24,483 bases of DNA from a virus: the IMG/VR virus record IMGVR_UViG_3300046724_000343, positions 1 to 24,483 of that record, one strand, 5' to 3'. How positions within the stretch are numbered: the first letter of the stretch is position 1; each line of letters starts with the position of its first letter. A model generated the notes under the pieces. That model worked only from the letters and a program-made list of their open reading frames with translations. It did no database searches and had not been told where the DNA came from. The translations under genes were made by a program, and so were the position numbers. Positions 7,457-13,402 of the stretch are shown one piece after another.

Positions 7457-7545
7457 GCGACGACTTCTGGCGTGGATTTTATCTCGGGTGGTCGCTGTTG
7501 GGCTGGATCGTGATCCTCGCCCGCATGGCTGGGATAGGTGAATGA
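7453..7545 (+). CDS. 30-residue single-TM peptide
   Basis: ATG 7453 to TGA 7543-7545, with ATGA overlaps at both ends. The peptide (MSDDFWRGFYLGWSLLGWIV then ILARMAGIGE) has one likely membrane span and an acidic N-terminus. Such ORFs are easily missed by gene callers. No function can be assigned. Confidence 0.4.
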   Translation: MSDDFWRGFYLGWSLLGWIVILARMAGIGE

Positions 7546-7724
7546 CCGAGCACCGCGACATCATCGACATCCGGTTACCGGATCGGCTGACGGAGAAGCC
7601 AACTCCGTCGTTCTGCACGATAGACCCCGGACGTGGCCGATCCGGTCCGGGGCGCACGCGCGGCCGCTGGGTCGAGTGCCTCATCGTCGCCCTGGTCCTG
7701 CTGCTGGCGTGGCTGCTGCGATGA
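7542..7724 (+). CDS. Small protein with C-terminal TM anchor
   Basis: 60 residues from ATG 7542, which overlaps the previous stop; the stop overlaps ATG 7721. About 45 polar residues with basic clusters (GRGRSGPGRTRGR) lead to a C-terminal span, CLIVALVLLLAWLLR. A tail-anchored protein with a cytoplasmic basic domain fits. No family is recognised. Confidence 0.5.
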   Translation: MTEHRDIIDIRLPDRLTEKPTPSFCTIDPGRGRSGPGRTRGRWVECLIVALVLLLAWLLR

Positions 7725-7819
7725 TCGTCTGGCTGGTCGCGCTGAACGTGGTGCTGGCCGTGATCGCGGTGGACGCGACCGAGGCGGCGCTGAGATGGGC
7801 AAAGCGGCGCTGTGCTTGA
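7721..7819 (+). CDS. 32-residue TM peptide
   Basis: ATG 7721, nested on the previous stop, to TGA 7817-7819. One hydrophobic segment (IVWLVALNVVLAVIAV), then a charged helix ending in RWAKRRCA. Last gene of the cascade of tiny overlapping ORFs, and the last + strand gene before a gap. Confidence 0.45.
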   Translation: MIVWLVALNVVLAVIAVDATEAALRWAKRRCA

Positions 7820-7826
7820 CCCAGGA

Positions 7827-7842
7827 CGGGCGAATACGCCCG
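7827..7842. terminator. Short hairpin between convergent genes
   Basis: A six-base stem, CGGGCG, a four-base loop AATA and the perfect complement CGCCCG lie 8 bases after the stop at 7819, between convergent genes. There is no T-run on either side, so an intrinsic terminator is only a possibility. Confidence 0.3.
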
Positions 7843-7863
7843 AGGCTTGCATCTCGCGAATTC

Positions 7864-8058
7864 TTACCGGCCTGTCCGGTACCCGGGTGGCGCGAGGCGC
7901 CGCGGGCTGAACCCGAACACCAACTCGAAGAACGCCTCGAGGTCGTCCATCGGCAGGAGGTTGATCGGCGTGCCGAGCAGCGCCGCCTCGTCCTCGTGGG
8001 TGGACAAGGCCCGGCAACCGAACCGGACAAGTTGGCGGTAGATCGCGCTGGGCGTCAT
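7864..8058 (-). CDS. Lone minus-strand hypothetical protein
   Basis: 64 residues. On the minus strand an AAAGGAG ribosome site lies 7 bases before the ATG whose complement is at 8056-8058, a better site than most + strand genes here; the frame is open further upstream but without such a site. The product starts MTPSAIYRQLVRFGCRALST, has HEDEAALLG, then PMDDLEAFFELVFGFSPRR. I do not recognise the family; the size and acidic middle could suit a regulator or antitoxin, but no HTH is visible. It is the only convincing minus-strand gene in the window. A six-base hairpin overlaps its stop (7865-7881). Confidence 0.6.
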   Translation of the reverse strand: MTPSAIYRQLVRFGCRALSTHEDEAALLGTPINLLPMDDLEAFFELVFGFSPRRLAPPGYRTGR

Positions 8059-8385
8059 TTCATGGCTCCTTTCGGTGGTTGTTAGCACGTTAGACCGCCC
8101 CGGATCGCCCGGCCTACTGATCAAACGAGGGTTTGAAAGCGACCTCGGGTTCTGTATGGCCCGGACCCGGCCGAGCCGGCGAGTTGCACGATCCGAGGGC
8201 GCGCAACCCTGGCGAGTCCGAGCGGCCCGGTCTGACCGAAAAGTAAGTGAACGGCGCGGCGGGGGTCGGCCCGCCGACCCACGGCGTCGGAGGTCGACCC
8301 CCGCCTGGGGCCACGGCGGTCTCGCGCCCGCCGGCCCGTACCGTGCGAATAGCACGCTGGCCCGCGAAGCAGGAGACCCTTGCTC
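8059..8385. other. Gene-free interval between divergent genes
   Basis: About 327 bases without a convincing ORF, between the minus-strand gene and the lysozyme-like gene. It should hold promoters for both directions; I cannot assign -35/-10 boxes with confidence. It ends in AGGAG (8371-8375) for the gene at 8386. It contains overlapping inverted repeats at 8258-8305. No tRNA cloverleaf is seen. Confidence 0.5.
8258..8305. promoter_or_regulatory. Two mutually exclusive inverted repeats
   Basis: GGGTCGGC (8263-8270) is followed two bases later by its perfect complement GCCGACCC (8273-8280). The overlapping GGCGGGGGTCG (8258-8268) is the perfect complement of CGACCCCCGCC (8295-8305). Only one stem can form at a time, an attenuator- or operator-like layout about 80 bases ahead of the next gene. 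High GC raises the chance of coincidence. Confidence 0.4.
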
Positions 8386-8907
8386 ATGACACCCGATCAT
8401 CTACTGCGCGATGTGGTCGATCCCGCGCTGGCCTACATGAGCGCGACGCTCTCCGGTGACCCGTGCCCGTCGGTCGGCGATGATGCCCGCGTCGCGCTGC
8501 TCGCCATCGCCGGTCAGGAGTCCGGCTTCAAGGAGCGCCGCCAGATCGGCGGGCCCGCCAGATCCTATTGGCAATTCGAGAGCGGCGGCGGGGTCGCGGG
8601 GGTGATGGGTTTCCCGACCACGCGGCCGATGCTCGTGAAGCTGTGCGCCGGTCTCGACATTCCTTATGTCCGGGCGACGGTCTTCGAGGCGATGGCGTGG
8701 AACGATCGGCTCGGCTGCGCGATGGCGCGGTTTCTGCTCTACACCGACGCCGCCGCGCTGCCCGCCGTCGGCCAGCAAGACGCGATGTGGGATTACTATC
8801 TGCGGAACTGGCGGCCCGGCAAACCGCACCCCGAGGCGTGGCCGGCGAACTACCGGGCCGCGACGGCCGCCGTGGCCGCGTCCAGGGCCGACCGCCCGGT
8901 CGGGTAA
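8386..8907 (+). CDS. Lysozyme/transglycosylase-like protein
   Basis: 173 residues from ATG 8386, 10 bases after AGGAG at 8371-8375; TTG 8380 is a weaker alternative. LLAIAGQESGFKERR with Glu45, then GPARSYWQFESGGGV, resembles the 'A-x-x-x-E-S-G-F' and 'G-x-x-x-x-x-Q-F' motifs of lytic transglycosylases and related muramidases; MAWNDRLGCAMARFLLY and WDYYLRNWRPGKP follow. No signal peptide is seen. As an endolysin it would cleave cell-wall glycan at lysis; as a virion protein it would act during DNA entry. Its position before the MuF-like minor head gene suits either. Fold call moderate, role open. Confidence 0.5.
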   Translation: MTPDHLLRDVVDPALAYMSATLSGDPCPSVGDDARVALLAIAGQESGFKERRQIGGPARSYWQFESGGGVAGVMGFPTTRPMLVKLCAGLDIPYVRATVFEAMAWNDRLGCAMARFLLYTDAAALPAVGQQDAMWDYYLRNWRPGKPHPEAWPANYRAATAAVAASRADRPVG

Positions 8908-8913
8908 CGATCA

Positions 8914-9714
8914 ATGGCGCTCCCGCCCAGACCCCGCGTGCTGCCGCCGGTGCATCCCAACGCCGGGGTCGGCGCGGTCTACCGCACGCGGCTGTGGCGC
9001 GCGGTCGACGCGATGAACAATTCGCTCGACTACTGGCTGTCGCGGCGCTGGCGAGAGGAGCCGCGCGGGGCCAGCCGGATCATGGCGACGATGAAGGAAC
9101 TCGGCCGGCGCTGGCAGTCCAACTTCGACGAGATGGCCCCCGACATCGCCGGCCAGTTCACCGGCCGATCCGCGGACCACACCACGCAACGGATGGAGCG
9201 CCTGCTCGACGACGCCGGCTGGACGGTCAACTTCAAGGTCAGCCCACAAATCCAGACAATCATGAACTCGGCGATCGTGGAGAATGTCGGGCTTATTAAA
9301 TCGATCCCGGCGCAGCACCTTCAACGGATCGAGGGCGTCGTGATGCGCAACGTCCAGAAGGGCAACGACCTCGAGGCGCTGACGAAGGAATTGCACGAGA
9401 CGTTCGGCGCGCCTAAAGCTCGCGCCACGCTGATCGCGCGGGACCAGACCTTCAAATTGAACTCGGTGATCACCAAGGCCCGTCAGTCGCAGGCCGGAAT
9501 AAAACGCGCGGTCTGGATGCACAGCAACATCCGGGCACCCGGCCGTTTCCGCCCCGAGCATCTGGCGTTTTCCGACGGGCGGCACAGCCCTGGTGCGAAA
9601 GGCCCGATCTATGAAGTCGAGCAGGGCGCGTTCCTCGAGGGCAAGTGGACGTGGCCCGGCTTCGAAATCAACTGCCATTGCTCGTCGCGCCCGGTGATCG
9701 AGGGCTTTGAGTAA
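8914..9714 (+). CDS. Mu gpF/SPP1 gp7-like minor head protein
   Basis: 266 residues from ATG 8914, 6 bases after the previous stop. The C-terminal half has the phage Mu protein F pattern: IARDQTFKLNSVITKARQSQ, then AVWMHSNIRAPGRFRPEHL, then WPGFEINCHCSSRPVIEG, where the H-x-x-x-DGR and C-x-C elements are characteristic. The N-terminal half is helical, with basic and Trp-rich segments (LWRAVDAMNNSLDYWLSRRW). Family members bind the portal and a few copies enter the head. In many phages this protein sits directly after the portal; here about 3 kb of small genes intervene. No toxin domain is fused to it. Confidence 0.75.
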   Translation: MALPPRPRVLPPVHPNAGVGAVYRTRLWRAVDAMNNSLDYWLSRRWREEPRGASRIMATMKELGRRWQSNFDEMAPDIAGQFTGRSADHTTQRMERLLDDAGWTVNFKVSPQIQTIMNSAIVENVGLIKSIPAQHLQRIEGVVMRNVQKGNDLEALTKELHETFGAPKARATLIARDQTFKLNSVITKARQSQAGIKRAVWMHSNIRAPGRFRPEHLAFSDGRHSPGAKGPIYEVEQGAFLEGKWTWPGFEINCHCSSRPVIEGFE

Positions 9715-9728
9715 CAGGAGGAACAACG

Positions 9729-9971
9729 ATGTCAGACGCGGACCCGAACCCGAACCCCGACGATCCCCCGCCGCCGCCGCCGCCGATCATGCCGGTGGAC
9801 CCGCCGCCCGATCCGCCGCCGCCGCCCAACCCGCCCCAGCCCGACCCGCCGATGCCACAGGCCCAGGACGAGGGCCGGGTGACCCTGATCGAGGGCGCCC
9901 CGCCGGCCGGGCGGGTGCATCACATCGGCCCTGGCGAGGTGGTCATCAGCGGCGCTGGCGGCGCCTCGTAA
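9729..9971 (+). CDS. Proline-rich small protein
   Basis: 80 residues from ATG 9729, with an AGGAGG ribosome site (9717-9722) shortly upstream. Residues ~5-45 are nearly all Pro, Asp and Asn, including DDPPPPPPP and PPPDPPPPPNPPQPDPP. The C-terminal ~30 residues are ordinary (EGRVTLIEGAPPAGRVHHIG). It is probably a flexible spacer or virion accessory. No family is recognised. The Pro-rich codons add strong GC bias and antisense ORFs. Confidence 0.65.
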   Translation: MSDADPNPNPDDPPPPPPPIMPVDPPPDPPPPPNPPQPDPPMPQAQDEGRVTLIEGAPPAGRVHHIGPGEVVISGAGGAS

Positions 9972-9996
9972 GCCTCGCGACCTCCGGGGGTGGCTC

Positions 9997-10617
9997 ATGA
10001 ACGATCAGAGCGCCCCCGGCGGACTGCACGGCGTCCTCGATCGGCTGCTGCGGTTCGTCGATACCCCGTGGAAGGCGTTCGCCCTGGCCGGCCTCGCCGC
10101 GCTGGCCTTCGCCGGCTGGATCGTCTGGGACAAGCGCACCGAGTTATTCGAGGCGTGGCTGACGCCCGACGCGCCCGCGTTGCGGACCGCCGAGGTGCCC
10201 GAGGCGCTCACGAAACTGGCGAGCGAGACGAACGCCGACCTGATTCAGATCTGGGCCGTCGATCTGGCCAGCAACTCGCAGTGGTTCCTGGGCGCGCGGC
10301 GGCACGACGGTGAACGCCCGGTCATTCCGTCCCCGCGCAGGCTACCGATCATTGTCACGGCCTCGGATGTCAAAGCGCTGATCGACGTGATGGAGGGGCA
10401 CCCGGTATGCCTGGACCTGTCCGCCCTCGGATCGCCATTGGCGAGGCGGTTGGCCGAACGCGGAATGAAACGCGGGTGCGCGGTGCCGATCCCACCAAAT
10501 CCCGAGAGTTTCGTGGGCGTCATTTATCTCGCATGGCCTGGCAAGACCGACGACAGCAACGAGAACGTCGCGGTCGGCGCCGCCAGGGAGATCGCGAAGA
10601 AGCTGGCCACGCGATAG
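9997..10617 (+). CDS. Membrane-anchored GAF-like protein
   Basis: 206 residues from ATG 9997. One N-terminal span (AFALAGLAALAFAGWIVW, residues ~27-44) is followed by a soluble domain. Its layout, ADLIQIWAVDLASNSQWFLG, RRLPIIVTASDVKAL, EGHPVCLDLS and GCAVPIPPNPESFVGVIYLAW, fits a GAF fold with alternating strands. Phages place such proteins near lysis or tail genes; some are annotated as holin-like. No catalytic motif is visible. It could sense a ligand at the inner membrane or be a structural anchor. The next gene encodes a small two-TM protein. Confidence 0.5.
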   Translation: MNDQSAPGGLHGVLDRLLRFVDTPWKAFALAGLAALAFAGWIVWDKRTELFEAWLTPDAPALRTAEVPEALTKLASETNADLIQIWAVDLASNSQWFLGARRHDGERPVIPSPRRLPIIVTASDVKALIDVMEGHPVCLDLSALGSPLARRLAERGMKRGCAVPIPPNPESFVGVIYLAWPGKTDDSNENVAVGAAREIAKKLATR

Positions 10618-10629
10618 GAGGCCGACGAC

Positions 10630-10806
10630 ATGAACCTGATCCTGCTCGTGCTGCTGCTCGTGCTGCTGCTCGGCGGCGGCGGGTTTTATGGTTGGCGCCG
10701 CGATTATTACGGCCCCGGCGGATTTAGCGTCGTGGTCGTGGTGCTGCTGGTGCTCCTGCTCGTGGTCGTCCTGCAGGGCGGCGGTCACCTGGGCCGCCTC
10801 TGGTGA
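10630..10806 (+). CDS. 58-residue two-TM protein, DUF3309-like layout
   Basis: ATG 10630 to TGA 10804-10806, with an AGGAG ribosome site 9-10 bases upstream (10617-10621). Two long Leu/Val spans, ILLVLLLVLLL and VVVVVLLVLLLVVVL, flank a loop with GFYGWRRDYYGPGGF. This hydrophobic-GYYP-hydrophobic layout resembles small DUF3309-type proteins. A holin is possible. It overlaps the next start as GTGA. Confidence 0.55.
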   Translation: MNLILLVLLLVLLLGGGGFYGWRRDYYGPGGFSVVVVVLLVLLLVVVLQGGGHLGRLW

Positions 10807-11009
10807 GCGATAATCCATTCATCGTTCGTGGGCCTGTCTTCAACGCCCACCCCACCCTCGCGGTGACGGACTGGCTGACGTTTTCGTGCGGCCTGCGCAT
10901 CAACGTGGCGACCGGCGAGGTGGTGATCCCGGACGGGCTGACCTTGCCCGAGGCCTCCCGCGCGTTCTGGGAAGGCCTCTCGCTCTACGCGCCGAGGCGG
11001 CCCGGATGA
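10803..11009 (+). CDS. Hypothetical protein
   Basis: 68 residues from GTG 10803, overlapping the previous stop (GTGA) and the next start (ATGA). The product (MSDNPFIVRGPVFNAHPTLA onward, with NVATGEVVIPDGLTLPEASRAFW) has no membrane span or recognised motif. It probably belongs to the same translation unit as the two-TM protein before it and the glycosyltransferase after it. Confidence 0.55.
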   Translation: MSDNPFIVRGPVFNAHPTLAVTDWLTFSCGLRINVATGEVVIPDGLTLPEASRAFWEGLSLYAPRRPG

Positions 11010-12109
11010 AACCCTGGGCTCTTGTGGTGAGGCTGGGCGGGATCGGCGACAACCTGATCGCGTCCTCGATCCTGCCGCTGCTCGCCGAGACCCACAACGT
11101 CGAGGTGATGGCGCAACGACCGCAACACGTCGTATTCGAAAACAATCCGCACGTCGCCAAACTGACCGTGCGCGAGCCCGGCGATCTGCCCGGCGACGGC
11201 AACCAATGGCAGGCGTTCTTCCGCCATCGCGGCGCCGAATACGACCGCTGGGTCAACCTCTCGCACAGTTGTGAAACGATGCTCGCGCTGGTGCCGGGGC
11301 AGACTCAATTCGACTGGCCCGCCTCGTGGCGACGCGCGTTTTGCGGCCGCAACTACTTAGAGTTCGTCCACGACATCGCCGAGGTGCGCCATGAGTTCAA
11401 TCCACGGTTCTTTCCGACCGAGGATGAAACGCGGCACGCCCGCCAGACGCTGGACAAGGTTCGTGGCGCTGGTGGCCGCCGTCATGTTGTCGGTGTGGCT
11501 GTCTCAGGTTCTCGCCTCGACAAAGTATGGCCGTATCTCCCTCTGCTTACAGCGAAGCTGGTCCGTGAACTGCCCGTCTCCGTCGTGATGTTCGGCGCCG
11601 AGGCCGACGTGGCGATGGCGATCCAGACGCAGGACTTCGTCAAAGAGTTCAACGGCTCCGTCGATGGCCTGCACGCGACCATGTCATCCGATCCGGCGGT
11701 GCCGCCCTGGCCGATCCGCCGCGCGCTGGCGACCCTTCAGCAGTGCGACGTGGTGATCACGCCCGATACCGGGCTCGCCTGGGGCGTGGCGATGGAGGCG
11801 ATGGCGAAGATCGTGCTGCTGAGCCACGCGAGCCCGGAGAACATCACGAAGCACTGGACCAACACGATCACGCTGCACGCCGATCCGAAACGAGTTCCGT
11901 GCTGGCCGTGCCACCAACTGCACGACACCATCGCGACTTGCAAAAAGGCCGAGAAAGCGAACGCAGCGGCCTGCATCGCCGATATCAGCCACGAGACCGT
12001 CCTCGGCCTGGTGAAACGACTGATGGACCCGATCGTCCTCGGCCTGGTGAAACGACTGATCTCCCTGGACCCGCGCGAGGCCGAGCCGCCGCGAGCGGCG
12101 GCCGACTGA
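11006..12109 (+). CDS. Glycosyltransferase family 9 (heptosyltransferase)-like protein
   Basis: 367 residues from ATG 11006, which overlaps the previous stop as ATGA; the frame is open upstream, but no earlier start is better. VVRLGGIGDNLIASSILPLL at the N-terminus is the 'R-x-G-x-I-G-D' strand-turn of GT9 enzymes such as ADP-heptose:LPS heptosyltransferases. VVGVAVSGSRLDKVWPYLPL and CDVVITPDTGLAWGVAMEAM are the C-terminal nucleotide-sugar half. A cysteine cluster (CWPCHQLH, then C further on) is unusual. It would transfer a sugar to host surface glycan or to a virion protein; adjacency to fibre genes favours one of these. The C-terminus carries a 36-base tandem duplication. Confidence 0.7.
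   Translation: MKPWALVVRLGGIGDNLIASSILPLLAETHNVEVMAQRPQHVVFENNPHVAKLTVREPGDLPGDGNQWQAFFRHRGAEYDRWVNLSHSCETMLALVPGQTQFDWPASWRRAFCGRNYLEFVHDIAEVRHEFNPRFFPTEDETRHARQTLDKVRGAGGRRHVVGVAVSGSRLDKVWPYLPLLTAKLVRELPVSVVMFGAEADVAMAIQTQDFVKEFNGSVDGLHATMSSDPAVPPWPIRRALATLQQCDVVITPDTGLAWGVAMEAMAKIVLLSHASPENITKHWTNTITLHADPKRVPCWPCHQLHDTIATCKKAEKANAAACIADISHETVLGLVKRLMDPIVLGLVKRLISLDPREAEPPRAAAD
11998..12060 (+). repeat. 36-base tandem duplication inside the glycosyltransferase gene
   Basis: A 27-base segment at 11998-12024 recurs exactly at 12034-12060, period 36 bases. It encodes VLGLVKRLMD then VLGLVKRLIS, adding 12 residues near the C-terminus. Perfect identity implies a recent slippage or duplication that kept the frame. 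Confidence 0.9.
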
Positions 12110-12160
12110 CCAGACCGGCTCGACCCGTCAACCACCTCCCAATCCGAAGGAACCCGACAC

Positions 12161-12556
12161 ATGGCCGGTATCGCCGCTTACCTTGAGAAAGCGCTGCTCG
12201 ATTTCTCGCTGAACGCCCAGGTGGTGAACCGCCCGGTGGCGTGGTCGATGGGCCTCTCGCTCGGCGTGCCCTCGTCGGTTTCCGGCTCCGAGATCGCGAC
12301 CGGCTCGGGCATCACGCGGCAGACCTTGCTGATGGCCGCGGCCGCCTCGCCGGCCGGCAGCGCCTCCAACGCCTCGGCGCTGACCTTCGGGCCGATCCTG
12401 TCCTCGGCCACGATGAGCGGGATTCAGGTCTGGGACACCGCCGCGGCGACCGGCGGCAACATGCTCTGGTACGGCACGCTGACCACCGCGCGGGCGCTGA
12501 ACGCTGGTGACAGCGTGGTCTTCGCTCCTGGCGCGCTGATCATCACCCTGGCCTGA
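12161..12556 (+). CDS. Tail-fibre-type small protein, paralog A
   Basis: 131 residues from ATG 12161, with an AAGGA ribosome site 10 bases upstream. MAGIAAYLEKALLDFSLNAQ at the start, PVAWSMGLSLGVPSS, GNMLWYGTLTTARALNAGDS and a C-terminal GALIITLA fit a family of small phage fibre or tail accessory proteins with a beta-rich C-terminus. The next gene has the same layout. Both stand before the large fibre gene, suggesting a role in the fibre or its base. Confidence 0.55.
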   Translation: MAGIAAYLEKALLDFSLNAQVVNRPVAWSMGLSLGVPSSVSGSEIATGSGITRQTLLMAAAASPAGSASNASALTFGPILSSATMSGIQVWDTAAATGGNMLWYGTLTTARALNAGDSVVFAPGALIITLA

Positions 12557-12575
12557 TCCGACAGGTCGCCGCCCG

Positions 12576-13004
12576 ATGTCGATCTCCGACGCCACCGAGA
12601 CCGCCATCCTGGCGCTGATCTTCAACGCGGCGGCGTGGGCCAACTACGCCGACAACGCCGCCTCCGTGCCGCAGACCCAGATCTCCGTGGCGCTGCACAC
12701 CGCCGACCCGACCGATGCCGGGAATCAGATCTTCAGCGAGGTGGCATACACGTCCTATGCACGGATGAACGTGAACCGGACCACGGCCGGCTGGCTGGTC
12801 GCCGGCAGCGTCGTCTCCCCGGTCGCCAACATCGACTTCCCGATCGGCACGGGCGGCGCTGGGACCGTGACGTTCTTCTCCTGCGGCAAGACCGGCGGCG
12901 GCGCCACCCCCTATCTCTGGTCCGGCACGGTGACGCCGAACATCGTCTGCGGCAACGGGGTGACGCCGCGCATTTCCACCGCGACGACCATCACGCTCGA
13001 CTGA
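12576..13004 (+). CDS. Tail-fibre-type small protein, paralog B
   Basis: 142 residues from ATG 12576. ILALIFNAAAWANYADNAAS, VALHTADPTDAGNQIFSEVA, YTSYARMNVNR and a C-terminal TPRISTATTITLD match the phage family with 'LHTADP' and 'Y-x-x-Y-A-R' motifs. Distantly similar to the gene before it (N-terminal helix, 'V-x-L-H/G' strand, C-terminal 'I-T-L'). The stop overlaps the next start by one base. Confidence 0.6.
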   Translation: MSISDATETAILALIFNAAAWANYADNAASVPQTQISVALHTADPTDAGNQIFSEVAYTSYARMNVNRTTAGWLVAGSVVSPVANIDFPIGTGGAGTVTFFSCGKTGGGATPYLWSGTVTPNIVCGNGVTPRISTATTITLD

Positions 13005-13402
13005 TGGCCGCCGCCGATCACGGCGCGCTGTTCCGCCAATGCCTGCTGGACCTCGACGTCAAGGGCATCCGCGCGCTGTGGCGTCACGTCTCCCCACACC
13101 TCCCGCAGCCGGCGACGGATGACGAGGCGCTGGTCGCGCTGCACATGGCCCGCGTCCAGTCCGCCGCGATGCCCGAGGCGGCCAGGGCGTATTCCGAACA
13201 CTGGATGCGCGAGCGCCAGGGCCCGATTGCCCACGCGGTGGGGATCGCCGTGCTGGCACCCCGGCGCCGGGCGGCCCAGGCCGTCTCGATCCGCCAGGAG
13301 ATGGAACACGCGGTCACCCAGGCGGTGCGCGAGGGCGTGAGCATCGCCGCCGAACCGGAGGAAATCAGGCGCCGGATACTGCGCGCCAGGGATCGCGCTT
13401 AG
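13004..13402 (+). CDS. Hypothetical helical protein in the fibre module
   Basis: 132 residues from ATG 13004, overlapping the previous stop by one base; the stop TAG abuts the fibre start at 13403. The frame is open upstream, but that part is inside paralog B. It looks wholly helical (LFRQCLLDLDVKGIRALWRH, DDEALVALHMARVQSAA, EEIRRRILRARDR). Similar proteins appear between fibre genes in other phages. An assembly factor for the fibre is possible but unproven. Confidence 0.55.
   Translation: MAAADHGALFRQCLLDLDVKGIRALWRHVSPHLPQPATDDEALVALHMARVQSAAMPEAARAYSEHWMRERQGPIAHAVGIAVLAPRRRAAQAVSIRQEMEHAVTQAVREGVSIAAEPEEIRRRILRARDRA

Noticed and set aside
8059-8385. tRNA or small structured RNA gene
   Set aside because: No acceptor, anticodon and T-arm set can be placed; only GC-rich hairpins are seen.
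8075-8389. 104-codon + strand frame in the gene-free interval
   Set aside because: Arg/Pro/Ser-rich, no ribosome site, and it runs past the good start of the lysozyme-like gene.
12161-13004. Transposon or insertion sequence near the fibre module
   Set aside because: No transposase frame, terminal inverted repeats or target duplication were found.
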